A DNA stretch of 64,000 nucleotides, from the NCBI RefSeq assembly GCF_020740795.1, contig NC_067283.1, forward strand, positions 6,103,659-6,167,658, written 5' to 3'. The position numbers and the translations under genes were made by a program. The notes beneath the pieces are model-generated. The model was not told the DNA's origin. It was given only the letters and a program-made list of their open reading frames with translations, and ran no database searches. The stretch is from Apus apus. Taxonomy: Eukaryota; Chordata; Aves; Apodiformes; Apodidae. Below, one piece after another: positions 25,114-39,200 of the stretch (the first letter of the stretch is position 1; each line of letters begins with the position of its first letter).

Positions 25114-27302
25114 ATTATAAATTGAGTTCAGTGTGGTTCATTCAGCAGAGGTCAGGGTTTCTTCTTTCCCTGAAAGAGCTTACAGAGGATTCAGGCTACA
25201 TAGCCCACCAGGACATCCTCACACTATGATATGCAAACTCTCTCTCTCCCAGATTGCCCCTGCAGGTTCAGGTGAGGCAGCTCTGCAGCACAGGTGGCTA
25301 AGCAGGTAACCAGAGAGCTAAGCTCAAGGTTTTATTGTCTCTCTCTCAGGGGTTGATTAGCACACAGTTGTGCCTGTTAAACCCCACAAGCATCTGGTTC
25401 AGACCTCCCTGCTCCTTAATTTCCATTTCTTTTACTCAATATTTATTATGGTCATTGATCGTTCTATTACTATGGGACAGTAGCTGACCAGTTTGATTAA
25501 TCACCTGACCATGCATCACACTCCATCACCCACCTAATTGCATCCCTGAAAGAAATGGTACTCAGCCCTGTAATGCTCTACTTAAAAGTAACACAGTTGT
25601 TCTGGAAAGCTGTTAATGGTGCTGTGCCACATCTCCAAACATCACAGCTGTTAAAAAACTCATTCCAGAGGAAGACACTGATGTTCAGTATTGAAAGGAG
25701 AAGTGATGTAAACCCTCTGTGTTTGCTGTTCTCATTGTTTAATGCATGAAAACAGGCAAATGTTTCTCAATTATGTCTTTGTTTTAAAGACAGAGGCAGT
25801 AATACAAGGGGAGACATGGGGAGGACAGAGCCAATGGCCGCCGGCATGGGCTGGCAGGGGCCCAGTGGGGTTACAGTGTTTTGGCAGTTTTTATATAAGC
25901 AGCAAATCTGGCTCTACAATTATACATCTTCAGAGGAGATAACTGCATGTTTCATAGCAGGCCCTGACTCTCCAGAGCAGCCTTCCATGCTGACTCCTAA
26001 ATAAACGCGTATCTCGGAAGAGTCTGATTCAAGAGGATGCAGGCACAATCTGGATGAGTTGCTTAGGTGATTAACATGTGCACAGTGACAGTAAAAATAT
26101 GAGGTACTACGTTATCATCCTTGCTATGCTAGGATGATCCAGACTGCCTAAACCTGAGATCTCCCTGTGCCTTCAACAGGAGGAGATGTACCTCTGAAGG
26201 ATGAAGCCAGAAAGCTGGGGGCAGGGGGGAGAGGCAGGGTTCATGAGCTGGTTAGAAGGCATGAAGCAGAGATATGAACCCAAATTCCTACCTCTCCCAG
26301 AGCTTGGATCTCACATTGGACATCTTCAGACGTGTTGCATCCTCTTATGTCATTGAAGTAGAGCTGCTGCTCTCCAAAACATCACCAGTAAGCCACAATG
26401 CAGCCTGTGCAGAACAGGTATATCTTGGTACTGGGTACACTGCGGGGTTGACAGATGGGAAACTTGAGTTTCTAAAAAGCAAGACAAAGATTCAACCAGC
26501 AGCAACTCTATTCCAGCTTCTACAGTCTGTGGGTATGCCAGTCCCTGGAGTTGGAGCTGAGATGCCCAAGATGCACCACACTTGGGTGACAGAGCTGGAG
26601 ACCATGACCCTGTAGTGCTAACTGCACAGAGGACACACCTGCACTCTGGTCTCTCCTTTCAGGATCATTTCTGAACATTTCAGTCAACAATTGTCTCCTG
26701 TAAAGGGCATAAGGCATGACACCCAGGAAAGCTATGACAGAAGACTCAGCAGCACCCTGGGTCACCTGGGCCAGAGGAACACCCATGACTTCATGTTGGA
26801 TGGCTTTCTCTTAAGCCTAACTGTGATCTTCTTTGATGACAAAATATGACAATTTCTTCCTGCTCTTCCCTCACAGACATTCCCCACTCCCTCAAATCGG
26901 AAATTCAAAGCACACACAATAGGACCATGATTGCTATTTTCCACATTCTGCTCATCATTTCCTTTAGTCACACCTCTGTGAAGTTTAATAAGTCCTTATT
27001 GAATTTGACAGCAGTCGTATGCCAGAAGCACAGACATAGCATTACTCATATTTCCTCTACTCTGGAATAATCCAATAATAACTAGGTAATTAAAGCCTGC
27101 CCCTTACTAACATGTTTGGCTTCATGCTTTTGCTTTTGTATATTCAAAATCTAGCCATATTTCCCTGCAGATCAGCCCAGTCTGAACCGGACAACACCTT
27201 GTGAGCTGTGCAGCAAAGGCAGGGCCAGAACACTGAATAATGAGGGAAGAACAAGGAAAGCAAGACCAAAAGAGGAAAAAGTACTTGAAAAGGCCTCTTA
27301 CT
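25114..27302. other. Intergenic, no gene recognised
   Basis: No recognisable exon or mobile element. Confidence 0.55.
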
Positions 27303-27437
27303 GAAGGCCAGGTTGGATGGGGCTTGGAGCAATGTGGTCTATTGGGAGATGTCCCTGCCCTTGCAGGTGGGTTGGAACTAGATGCTCCTTAAGGTTCCTT
27401 CCAACCCAAACATTTTGAGATTCTATGATTTCTATGA
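27303..27437 (+). mobile_element. CR1 3'-end fragment
   Basis: aaggccaggttggatggggc, gtctattgggagatgtccct, ggttggaactagatgctcct, ccttccaacccaaacatttt then gagattctatgattt. Complete 3' UTR, 5'-truncated. Confidence 0.94.
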
Positions 27438-30400
27438 AAAATGGTAAGGTAGAGGGAAAAGTGGGAGGGGGACTACCTGGAAACCACAAGTATCCTGGGC
27501 CTTGTGCAAAGTCACTCCAAATGTGAAATAGCAACACCCCCATGGTGTGAGAAAACACGTAGTAGGACACACAGAACATTATGTAGTAGGACACATGGAC
27601 ACGTGTCAGACAACATGGAATAAAAGTGATTTAGAAAAGGTGCTAATCTGTACACAAGGTCCTTTCTTTCGAGCTTTGAGCTTCCTTCCTGTGTTCTGAA
27701 GTCTGTGGTAGAAACTATTCCAAATGTTGCACTGCCCTGGTGCAGCCAGCCCCATACCCAAGCCCTAAACTTGTACTGTACATTTGCCTAGCATGCTTTT
27801 GCTGCCTTGGAGTTCCCTGAAGCAGGTTCTCCATCTGGCCCCCTGCCCTGCTCAGCCAGCCCCGCTGCCTGGACTCAATCCCCTCCAGCAAAGGGATGCC
27901 CAGGACCCTCAGAGCTGGGCACAGGGCTGGTGTATTACCATGGAGTACTGTACCTGCAGCATGTGCCCTTGGGCATCTCTTGCCCTGTCTCCACCAAAAA
28001 ATGGTGGCCTTTTGTTGCCAGCTGCCCAGAGGTGGTCTCAGGAGGGGCTGCTGCTGGGTCCCAGCAGGCTGGCACTGACAAGCCCTGCAAAGGTGAGAGC
28101 AGCTCCTTTGGGAACTGAGTTTGCTGAAAACACCTCTCTCCTGTTTCCCAACAAGACCAAGCTTCCTTTTATATGCCCACTTCTCCTTTCAAGTTCCCAG
28201 GGACCTCTGAAAGGTCACAAAAGCTGCAATAACAGCCTTTAGTAAAAGTAAAATGTTTCTTTTCAAGTATTTGCATTATGTATTGGATGGTGCTTACTAA
28301 AACATTCACCTGGAGGGAATGAAAACACCCCCTCAGACACACACACACACACATCCCAAGGATAAAAGCTCCTTCTAATTGCAGCAGGAAATGTGACATT
28401 TCAAACTGGATGGACAAAGGCACTAATCAAGCCCCCTGAGGAACGATCCTGCGGGGCCCGGGAGAGGGAGTGGGCAACCAAGCTGCTCCTTTCCAGCTCA
28501 GTGCCAATATGCCGAGAAACATATTTTCTTAATTTAATAAACAGCCCTTCCCTCCCCCACACTACCCACTTCTCAGGGAGCAAATATGAAGTGGAGAGAG
28601 CCTGTGCTGCAGCAAGGGTGGGAAGTTGGGATCAGGTGTGACAGAGTCTCTGCTATTTTGCACCATGTGCCAATTTCCTTCTCCTGCCACGACTGTTAAA
28701 GAGTCAGATGGTTCATTGCCACTGATAGACTTCATTAGCTTTTAGGGTGTTGTTTTTTTTTTTTCTCAGAAGGGAGGAAATCAGATTTACATTTATTTGT
28801 ATAGAAATATTACATTTTTCATCTTTAATATAGCATACATAAAGCTGCTTTACTGCCTGTTGTTATTCACTCCCCAGGCTCCCACAGTCCCTCCAGGGAA
28901 ACAACCAAAAAATGACGGTAAATTCAGCCCTTCCACTTGGTGTCTAACCACCTATAAGCAATGCCAGACCACTTGTTGAAAGACAACTCCATGCTTTTCT
29001 TAAGCTTCTTCTTTCTGTGTCCAGCTGTACTTGTAAGAATTTGTTGTCTTGGGGGGGAGAAATAATTTACTGTGAAGCACTGGCTGAAAATCATTTTCTG
29101 AACCACTGCACAATTTTAATCAGACGACCATACCGTATCCAATCAAGAGAGGATTTGTGAGGGGGGGAGAGGGGCGTTTCACTGTGGCCTTCCCCAGAGG
29201 ACAGTAAATCCAAGCTCTGCTCAGGAAGACGAGATGTCTCAGGCTTCACCGCCTGCCCAAACCTAATTTGCACTACAATTACATGGCCATTACTAATGTA
29301 TACAGTAACTCAAATTGATTACTTTGCTATTAGTAAGAGCAATGCACTCGCTTTGGTGATGGCAGCTTCCGATGAGGAGGGGTACAAAGGGGGCAGAACA
29401 AAGCAAAGTTGCTGATTTGAAAGAGTAGGTGGGGATCAGGAGGGCTGGGGGGTGGTGAGAAGGACCGTGGGGATGAGGAAGGTCATGCTCAGGGGAGTTT
29501 GGCATGCAAAAGAGTGTGGAAACTGCTGGATTGTACATGCTCAGCACATCTTGCATAAAAAAATAAAATCACCCGGCTTAATCTTTGAGTCCCTTGAAGA
29601 GCTATCACACATAGTCTCTGGTTTTAATTCAGGACTCCTAAGGCCATGGGAAATCCTAGGGCCCTGACATTTATTGCCTGGCTGCTCTTTGGACCAGCAC
29701 CTGCATAGACATGCCCAGGAACAGAGTGATAACCCTACCCATCCACCTCGCAGAGTGGCATCACAGTGCTGATGTTCTGCAGAAGGTCCTTCAGCTGCCA
29801 CTAAAGCAGCTCATGAGGGACTTAATGATGGCAGAGGGACAGGATTTGGCATCCTCCCCTCTAGCACTGCCACACGCTAGGTCAGCCTTCTCACCTTGCT
29901 TTCACAGCCTTTAGGTTTACCTTACCTTGCATCTTGCAACACTCTGGTAATTAATTCCAAGCTGAAGCCCACTTTTACAGCCAGGCTGCCTAACCCAGCC
30001 TGGATTTCATTTCACAATGTTTTGTGTCCTGCTGTGGCTCCCCAGGTGCTCAGGCACAGCCACCCCACTTTTAGGGGCACTGCAGCACCAAAGAGCATGA
30101 GCTGGGTCACAAAACAGCCATGGGGGGAGTAACGCATATTTTTCATAATGCCTGGGAGTAAAAGGAGGCTGGCAAGGAGAATGGCTGGTCTTCCTCCAGA
30201 TGGATGCATCCACACAAGGATGAGATAGGACTTAAGGCTGTTGAGCACCAGCAGCTCAGCAGGTGCTCCCATTCCCTCCCTGACTCCATCCCACTTGATG
30301 CTGAGCCCTGCTCCATCAGCTGCTGAGAACTGGTAGGGAAAGCTTGTACAAGTTTTTATTTGTTGTCTTGGGAAATATTTATTCTTGACACAAACCAAAT

Positions 30401-33400
30401 TTACTTCTGTGATCTGCTAAATACCTCCACGCTTTTTTCTTAAGCAGAGTTGGAAGTACTTCATTCCAGAGGCGTTTTCTGCTTCTCTCACCACCTGCCA
30501 AATGCACTGGAGGGGAAGCCAGGATGCCAGTCATCATATCTTTCAAACCATCAAAAGCCTCATGCTCAGCTCTTGGAAGTGAGTATTTTGGGAATATTAT
30601 ATTGCCACAGCTGTTAATTTTTCACCCAGCAGGTGGGAAACCTGCCCTGTTTGAAGGGCATGATGGGAAAGGTCAATTGCTCTCTAATATTTTACAAGAC
30701 TTTAGGTAAGTAGGGGTTGTTTGTAGCCAGTGCTGAGGATCCATCCTGGAGCATCCACACAGACACTTCAGGTATTTTAAGCAAGTACTCAATGCTCTTG
30801 TTTGGTCTTTTCCTCCAAGCTATGGCAAAAGCAGACAAGCCATTAATTGCACAGGCAGATGGCTATTAAGAAGAGTGTGAGAACTGGCTATACCACCACT
30901 GTGTAGGTGGAGCTGATTTCATGGACCTGAAGCAAAAAAAAAGAAAAAAGAAGAAAAAGGAACATTTCCTACATTTCCTTTGCAGCATGGTGAGACAAGC
31001 TTTTCCTGTAAGACTGCAGGAGAAGATAAGTAAAAAAACCAGCAAAATTGCTCCTCACTTCCCCACTGAGCTATGTTACTAGCAAGAGCACTCTGGGCTT
31101 ATATGTAACTCCTCCACAGCTTCACTTCTGGACAACACACACACAGGACCAGGATGGGCACAGGAGACTTTGGGGTTTTCTTCACACAGGCTGGCACAGA
31201 TTAAACACATAAAGAGACCCAAGCATTACAGTACCAGAGGTCCCCACTTCTCTGCAAGCTACCACCAAAAAACCTGCATGTTCCTCTGCCATCCCATCGT
31301 TAAGCAGCTCCGGTTTACTCACCTGTCTGAATCTACCTGGGGTGCACCATTGGAGGTCCTTCATTGTGGAAACCTCCCACCAAAACCAGCTGAAGCAACA
31401 CTGCTGTATTTCAACCACCCATTCCACCTGCTGGCACCTGGCAGGCAGGAGACCTTCTTCCAGACCTCCAGTGATGACATAGCTGCTTCTCTGGTGAGCT
31501 GTTGTTGGGGACAGCATGGCCCTAGCTGGCCAGTTTGGTAGGGTTTGTGGAAACTGGAAGCTTCCATTAGAAAGATCAGTGGCTTCAAGTCCATGAATCA
31601 AATCAAAACAGGCAGTGAAAGCATGTCTGCACGGACATCTCACTAAACCTGGTGGTACACTGGTAGAAGGATCTCTGTTTAGTGGTTTTCCATGACAGAG
31701 GTTTAGCTTGTCCAGCCAATTAAAAAAAATAAATAAAAAAGGCTCATGAAAAACTGAAAATCCCCAGGGAAATCCAGTGCTCATCTCCCCCAGCAATCAC
31801 TGATGGCCAACTCAGTCAGCTTCTGGTTTTGTTACCTTCTTATCACCATTAATTTTACAGGACACCTGAGTGTCACTGTCAGGGAGATGTTTCCAATGGA
31901 GGAAAGGACATTCAAAGTTGGGTGTTGCATCACCTCTGAAGACTTTTGATGAAAGAAATCCTCAAGTTTCTGGGTGTGTAACTTCCCCCCTTCCAGTTGT
32001 TCCCTGATGTATCTTCCACGTTTTACTTTTTCAGGACAGGGACCATTTCTCCACAGGTTAGTGCAGACCTTAACAAAAACTACCTAATGAGTCCCATCTT
32101 TACTACTACAGGACAAACTGAAAATTGCAAAATGATGCTACAAAGTGAACCAAGCACACAAAAATAAAAAGCAGAATTTTAAATTCCTCCCCCTGGAATT
32201 TGTATTTACAGATGCAAAACAATAGTATTGCAAGACACCAGTGCAGGGTTAAATCCTCACCTAGAAGCAGATTCATAAAAGAGCTGGAGTCGAAATTGCC
32301 TTTGGAGCAGATACACAACTTGTGCGGTCAATCTAAAGGCACTTGCAAACATTATTGTCAAAACCCTTATCTAGTAAAAATCATTAGCTTCATACTGCAC
32401 TGCTGTCAACATAACACTCAAAACAACAGTTAATTTTAAATGGGTATTTTAGTATCATAAGCAGAAAGACAGTTATTACGTGCCAGACACTTGATTCATA
32501 TCTAGCATCATTTTTGGCCAGGGATGCTGACACTGTGGAAACGCTCTGCCCTCAAAAGGCCAAACACCACAACTGCACATAGTGGAGCCAGTGGGCTGCA
32601 GCCTCAAGCCCTTGACCCCCCTTTACTCCTGTCTGACTCCTACTTACCACCATTCCACCCTGATCCCAGACTAGTACCAATCAAGGGGATATCAGAAAAC
32701 CACTGTATCAGGGTGCAGAAAGCAGTCATCAACTTCTCTTGCAATTCAGCTATGTCGATTTAACCACAAACACACTGAAAGAGTGGAGGAGCAAAGGCCA
32801 GAGTTCTCCATTTTCAGAACTCCTGCTCTTAGTTGCATCAGAGGTTTGTATTGTCACCACAAATGTATGCAGGGAAGTGACTAAGTGTGCAACATGAATG
32901 ACAGATGGACACGAAGAATCTTGAAGCAACTACTTAAAAGAGGTGACTCAAACAAGTGTGTAACGCCTCCTCTTCTTGCTATTACTTGTCTTATACTTCC
33001 CATTGTAAAGAAAACACATTTTTTGCTATATGCTTTGATTCCACATTTACTTCAGATAAGGAAACCAGCAGATGATGAGCAGGTGAATGTATTCTTTGGC
33101 ACAGACCAGCAGTGGAAGAGGTTTCACCATTCACCACCTGCTGTCACCCTCCAAGGGGAGCTGAGGAACACTGACCATGCTCAAACGGAGCTGAAAATTA
33201 TATAGGGAGTCAAGTCTATGTGATAAGCCACAAGGCATGAAAATTATGGTAATTGAGGCTTGCAGGAATTCAAGGGGGCACATAAGGCCTGAGGAAGTAC
33301 TGAGTTAGGAGCAGGTGGTCTCCACAGCAGGCCTCCACAGAAGAGTCACACTCAGCACTTTGGATGTTGTTGTAAAGGCAAGCTGTCAGCAGAAAGGGAA

Positions 33401-35318
33401 GATACCTGGAGTTCCTCACATACAGCTAGTGCTGTCCCAACACAATGTTTCTGCTAGATGGATACATTATCTGCAGTACTGAGACCTGCTTCAGCTGCCC
33501 GTGGAAGGTGCCTGTAAGCACTGCAGGAGAGATCTGTCACCTCTCAGCTGAAAGGATCAAGAAGAAAATGAAGATGGAAGGCTGAATTAAAAAACGTAAG
33601 TCATTAAATAATGTGGAAATGAGAAAGACAATGCCAAGGGCAATGACCAGGTACCTCCTAAGAAGGGTGACACCACTGCAGTGCCAAAAGGCTGCCTGGA
33701 TTCCACTGGGGCACGTGCAACCCAGAACTTTGTTATTCCAGGCAACACACACTGCCACTTCTCACACTCTACAAAGGGAGAGGGGGCTTCTTCTTTTGCA
33801 GTTTCCTGGTTTTGTTACATTTGAGAGCATTAACAACCAAATTTCTGGGCTAAAACTGAAAAGAGCAAACGTTTTGTCAGGGTTTCACTCAATTTCTTTC
33901 TAATTTATGTGAGCACTAAGGTTTTACGAGGTCCTTCGCTAGTCACATTTCTCTGGTTTTAAATGTTTGGATTGTTTAAATGTGTTTTTGGCAAACACAA
34001 AAGTGTCAGAGGAACCATAACTGCTATATGAATTGATTTACTTTTGGATACTGCAACTGAACTGAGATGAAGAAAACTACAGTTTTTAGAACATCCCATC
34101 AATGAGTCACAACATCCAAAAAATGCTCCTGATTCACCCTTTATGAAAAGAAGCCAGTTCAGCCTGGCACTACAAGACCCGTCTCAGAAACTATCAACTC
34201 TCACATTAAAATTACTGAAGGTTTTTTTATGGCACAACTCCAAAACTATATAGATCCATACAACTAAAAATTAAATTAATCTAAGTATTTCCAGTTTTTA
34301 CTTTTTCTTACCAGATGAAAAAATATCAGAGGATACAAGTCACACTAAGTTATGACTGAAACTCAAGATGTATACACAAGTATGTCTGAAATATCCCAGA
34401 TGTATACACAAATAAAGTTCAAAACTAATGAAAAAAAAGTAAATTGCATTAAATCTCACAAGCAGATGCAAATTTGAGCAACATCAGTTGTTGGTGAAAC
34501 AGAACTAGAAACACATTTTTAGTCAATCTTCTGCTTTTGTGTAGAAGTCTTGTTGTGAAGTTTACAGACCAAAGACTGCTGCTGGGAAAAATGCCAGTGA
34601 TTGAGTACCACAAACAAAAAGAAAACAGTGCTCACCTCTAAACAAAAACCTGTTTATCCAAACTTTGTGGTGAAAGTGAAGTATTAAGTTCACATTCATT
34701 TATGAAGACCCAATCTACGCTGCTAGCAACTTGTAAACTCTGCTTCTATTAAAAAAAACAAAACAAACATTGCAGAATTATACATGAATGGAAGAAGCCC
34801 ACTGCAAAATATGACTGTTGACAGCTACTGACATGCTGAAGGATCAGAAGCACATAAGGTCAGGAGAGGTAAGAGACAATATGGTTTGATTAATTTAACC
34901 AGATAAAGACTACAAGAGATTCAGATTATATTATAGACATCTCTAATAAAAGGGTCTTAAATGAAATATGTCTAATTTAATTTAATTTGAAAAAATCCCA
35001 GAAAGTACCATTGCTTCTACAGCACCATACTGAAAGGCATTTGCAGGTGGAATTACATTTAAACATGTTCCAGTTATACTCCCAAGGTGTCCACTGTCTA
35101 TTTATATTATATTCCTAGAAGGGATTCCATGCAAACCCTAAGTCTGACGTCTCGTTTGGAAAATAGCACAAAGCCTTTTCTAGAGGTCCAGGAATCTATT
35201 CATGCCAGAAAGGGCTCATTTTCCTTTCCTAAATCTAAATACTGCAGCAAACCATGCGTTTGCATCGTGTTTCATGAGAATGAACGTTATCCCAAGCTCA
35301 TCAGCTTCCAAATATTTC
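27438..35318. other. Intergenic region downstream of EXOG
   Basis: About 7.9 kb with a (CA)9 repeat at 28336-28353, T and A runs near 28750, 30930 and 31725, and AT-rich sequence toward EXOG. A 204-codon minus-strand open frame (31182-31796) has no similarity I recognise and no splice or promoter context. The convergent neighbour expected from mammalian gene order (SCN5A) is not seen. Confidence 0.55.
28336..28353. repeat. CA microsatellite
   Basis: Nine uninterrupted AC/CA units. Confidence 0.9.
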
Positions 35319-35324
35319 TTTATT
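35319..35324 (-). promoter_or_regulatory. EXOG: Candidate EXOG polyadenylation signal
   Basis: AATAAA on the minus strand 84 nt beyond the stop codon (plus strand tttatt). It would give a short 3' UTR ending near 35,300. No strong GU-rich downstream element is obvious, so a more distal site to the left is also possible. Confidence 0.5.
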
Positions 35325-35407
35325 GTTCTCAAAATCCAAAAAAGGACAATTCATAGAGCCACTGTCAGCTCTCCTTTCAAAGTACAAACGTCTTCCTGAA
35401 CAAGTCC

Positions 35408-35869
35408 TCAGCCAGCTTTCCCCTCTCTAGCTGCTCCTTGTTTTTCCTGCAGTAGGTCTCCTTCCTTCTTCCTGTAAAGCTTTAGAAGATATTCATCTGG
35501 CTCAATTCCTGCCTCCCTTAACACTGACATGGCTTTCTCCAGCTGGTGCAATGTACGGGCACTCCGCACTTTTCGGGTAGTGATGTACAAAGTAAATTCC
35601 TTGAAGCCCATCAGTTTACAGGTATCCACCTCACAGATATTCTTAATGTCGTTCCTTTTGTCCACCTGGGGGAAAAAAACTAAACCTGACATTTTTTCCA
35701 GGTCTTCAATATTGACCTGGAACTCGGTTAGCTGGTGACTGAAGCCTATGGGGTTGTTTGGCACCACAAAAGCCCCCAGTACCAAGGGCTCTGTAGACGT
35801 TCTGTTCCGTCTGGCAAGGATCACCTTGTATAGATGGGTTGGCACAGCTACGTCGTCCTTTCCAATTAC
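35408..35869 (-). CDS. EXOG: EXOG exon 6 (terminal exon, wing domain and stop)
   Basis: Encodes residues 211-363 and the TGA at 35410-35408. It begins VIGKDDVAVPTHLYKVILAR, continues STEPLVLGAFVVPN, LTEFQVNIEDLEKMSGLVFF and ICEVDTCKL, then FKEFTLYITTRKVRSARTLH. This covers the last part of the nuclease core and the C-terminal helical 'wing' that in EXOG shapes the 5'-exonuclease substrate site. The last twenty residues are charged and poorly conserved. Acceptor TTTGACAG at 35871-35870. The frame continues from exon 5 in phase 0 and reproduces the vertebrate sequence YQVIG[KE]D. Confidence 0.97.
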   Translation of the reverse strand, partial: VIGKDDVAVPTHLYKVILARRNRTSTEPLVLGAFVVPNNPIGFSHQLTEFQVNIEDLEKMSGLVFFPQVDKRNDIKNICEVDTCKLMGFKEFTLYITTRKVRSARTLHQLEKAMSVLREAGIEPDEYLLKLYRKKEGDLLQEKQGAAREGKAG

Positions 35870-36044
35870 CTGTCAAAAAGAAAGTTATGTTACAGATATG
35901 GATCCTATCAGTTGAAGGGGAGTCAGGGGAAAGATGTGAGACTTTTCCTGCTACCTCTAAAAAGGAGTCAGAACATGTAAATACACATCAAAATTTGTCA
36001 GTGGTGCCCTGCGAGGATGAGGGGAAATGACACCAAGTTACAAC

Positions 36045-36265
36045 ACAGAAGTTTCACCTCAACATGAGGAAAAACTTCTTTACCATGAGGATGATGGAGC
36101 ACTGGGACAGGCTGCCCAGAGAGGTTGTGGAGTCTCCTTCTCTGGAGACATTCAAGACCTGTCTGGATGCGTTCCTGTGTGATCTGCCCTAGGTGTTCCT
36201 ACTGCAGCAGGGGGGGTTGGACTTGATGATCTTCAGAGGTCCCTTCCAACCCCTATGGTTCTATG
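36045..36265 (+). mobile_element. CR1 3'-end fragment
   Basis: Plus strand: aggaaaaacttctttaccat, gctgcccagagaggttgtgg, gatcttcagaggtcccttcc and a terminal tatggttctatga. This is the end of CR1 ORF2 plus 3' UTR. 5'-truncated, about 175 bp upstream of the exon 6 acceptor and antisense to EXOG. Confidence 0.94.
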
Positions 36266-39200
36266 AAAACCATGTGCAATGTTATCAAACCAGAAGCTGA
36301 GGTGGAAAGCACCACTCCACTGCAGCTCCTTATACAGCTGGTCAGGAATAAGCTAGTTATTTGATATCTGAATCTCTCCCTCAAATGGAAGCAGGGCAAA
36401 GAACACTTCACTGCAGGGTTATTTGGCCACTGTTCGTAGGAGCCTTCCCTAGAAGATTCTCTGGCTTTCTCCTATTACACCAGTGACTTTATAGTCTTCT
36501 GTTAAGAACACCAATGCAGACAAATGGTCAAAAGATCTGCCAGTAGTTGCCTAAATATTTGTAAAGATCTTCCGAGAAGAAGCTCTGGTACAGGAATGAA
36601 CTCAGATCTCCCAAGCAGATGCAACTTCAGTTATGACTGAAACCAAAGTGGAACCAGATCTGAAAAACACATTTGGACCCAGGCAGTGTGCCAAGACCCC
36701 TACTCACTAATCCTGGTACAGATTCGTAAGTGCAGCTTCCCTGAAGGGATGGCAGAGCTCCTTCCTCATACTGCACCACATCACTAATGCTTGGAAAGCC
36801 ATGTTCAATAACAACAGTTCTACACTAAATTCCTGACCTGACAGTTCCAAATCATATGGTTTTAATATACATTTCAAATCAACTCTAACTTACCTCTGTC
36901 AGGTAAAAACCTGTATCTCTACTACCCATACACAGTCTGTATTTAAAAACTACGTTACCTAAGTAACCATCTTTTTGAGGGGACTTGAATACAAAGAAGT
37001 ACATTGAGTGATTCAGCACCTTGGAAGAGGATTCTATCTAAAGAAAATGCACCTATTTCTTCCATAAATTCAGCGTGATTCAACTTAAGAGCTTGTACAT
37101 GTTAGGTTTCCTGCTGTGTCACTCGGACCAGGATCCAGGAATTTCAGTGAAACACCAGGAGGGGAGGATCAGGACTCTGAATTCAACTGAAATCTGTAAA
37201 GGCTCATACATATGTATAGAACAGAAACCCCACCCTGTGTCAGGAGTAAGTCCAAGGGAATACACCTAGTGATGATTCATGTAATCTTTCCAGTATTCAA
37301 ACAGTGATGCTCTTGCATGCACTGTGTTAGGCTTTTTCTTCTTCACTACTGCTGAACTGAACCTGCCACGTCAAAAAGTGTAACAGGCTCAAACATGGAA
37401 AATCTGAGTTTTGCACAGCCTTTCTGTATAACTGCCCTTCTAAACCATATGCTTTTAGTCTAATGGGAACAGATTAAAACGATGTAGACGCCCTACAAAA
37501 ACAATAAAGCATGTTGTTTTATACATAAAATCCAGTAATTTTGTACTATTGCCAGTATTTGCAATACCTGCAAAAGCAAAGACTGCTTGTTTTGACTTTT
37601 CGGCAGCTTTTGTTAGATGCAATTAAAATACAACTGCTGAGAAAGCAGGTATTCATGTCACTACCACAACTGATCACATAAATTGAAAGTATTTTACAAG
37701 TAATTCGGTATATCAGTTCAGACATGCTTTGTCCATTCATATATTCAGTATAACTCCATTTCAACAGGAACACTTCCTATGTATGCCCTATTCTGAGGAT
37801 ATTCAGCACCTCTGTGATAGAAAACATGTTTTTAAAACTAAACTTTGCCTGTGGCTACTGAACCAAGGTTCACATCAGTCCAGTCAAGAATTTAATTTCA
37901 GTTATGAATTCTCTCAGTACTTGAAGTGTGTATTCCACCTCTGTTGCCTGTTTTTTAAGTAACTGGTCTTTAAGTCTTACCAAAACCAGAGAAAGCACCT
38001 TTCTCCTGAAGGGAAATCTGTGATAAAGGAAGTGTTTTCAAAGTAGTAGTAACATTACTACTGTCTCCGGCAAACATGTGCTCTTAGATTTCTTCACTCT
38101 TACAGAATATTTTCCTCCCTGACCCTAAGCTTGGCTACTTAGTAGCTTTGCTATAGTTTAAACTCTTTTGGTTGTGTTTTTGCTTTTTACAAAAATGTCC
38201 TTCCCTGCATCACCAATAAATAAAGCTCTGCCTAGATATCTAACAGTCATTGAAACTGGTAAGCAATAAATAAATGCATTATGCCAAACCTACTTTCAAT
38301 GATGACAGCTCTCTTGATAGGGAAATTAGAACTCCTGAGTGTCAAAGCACTTTTGCATTTAGCATTCAGTGTGGGTGAAACCAGAGTTACAGCTCCCCAG
38401 GATCAACTGCATAAATAATCAGAACTGATTGATGCACGGGTAATTTTTAAATATACTAAAAGCTAGGCATCAACAGCCTGTCATATCTGGTGGGTTAAAA
38501 CAGAACTACAAAATGAATGGTGTTGAGAGTTTAACCTCTCTGAGATAGGTGGTACTCAAACTGGGGAGTACATGCAACATACTGGGGGTGAGAGGGAGGG
38601 AGCCAAGAAGCATGAGAAGCCCTGGGGGGGAGAGGAGGGTGTTTGTATTTCCATATTCACCCAAGTGCAGGCAGTGACTGAGACTGTTGAAGACAGAAGA
38701 CTGGAATTCCTTTTCTCCCCCTGGAGCAGATAACTTGCAGAGCCTGCACTGCAAGCCCACCTGCTGCACACTCCTAGGGCAGGGTGGAAGAGAAGAAAGA
38801 GGCTGTGCACAGCTGCACTGCACCCTGAAGCTGCTGTAGCCTCCTGACAGAAGGCAGTAGGGAGACTAAACCCAGTTCCCTAGATTCTCCCTGAGCCAAC
38901 AATCTCTTGATCTGCAGCATTCCTGTGCAGTAGGGCCTGCAATGCCTTTTCCAGGTCTCTTCACACGCTTTTTTACACATGTACAAGTAGTAGGTCCTCC
39001 TTAGCTCAGCTCCCTCTCCTTTTCAACACCTCCCACACAGATACATGTACCAGCATCCTCTGTTGGAGAAAAGATTAGAGGAAGGGTGAACATGCAGATG
39101 GAGTTGCCACAAGTATCTCCAATTAGGGGATATATGGCATATGTAAAACAAACAGGTGAATGCGTGTGGAGTGAGCTAGCAGAGGGAAGAGAGGATTGAG

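Noticed and set aside
31182-31796. 204-codon open frame on the minus strand, the longest in the window.
   Set aside because: No similarity to a known family, tryptophan- and cysteine-rich shadow-like composition, no promoter, splice or repeat context; expected by chance in 64 kb.
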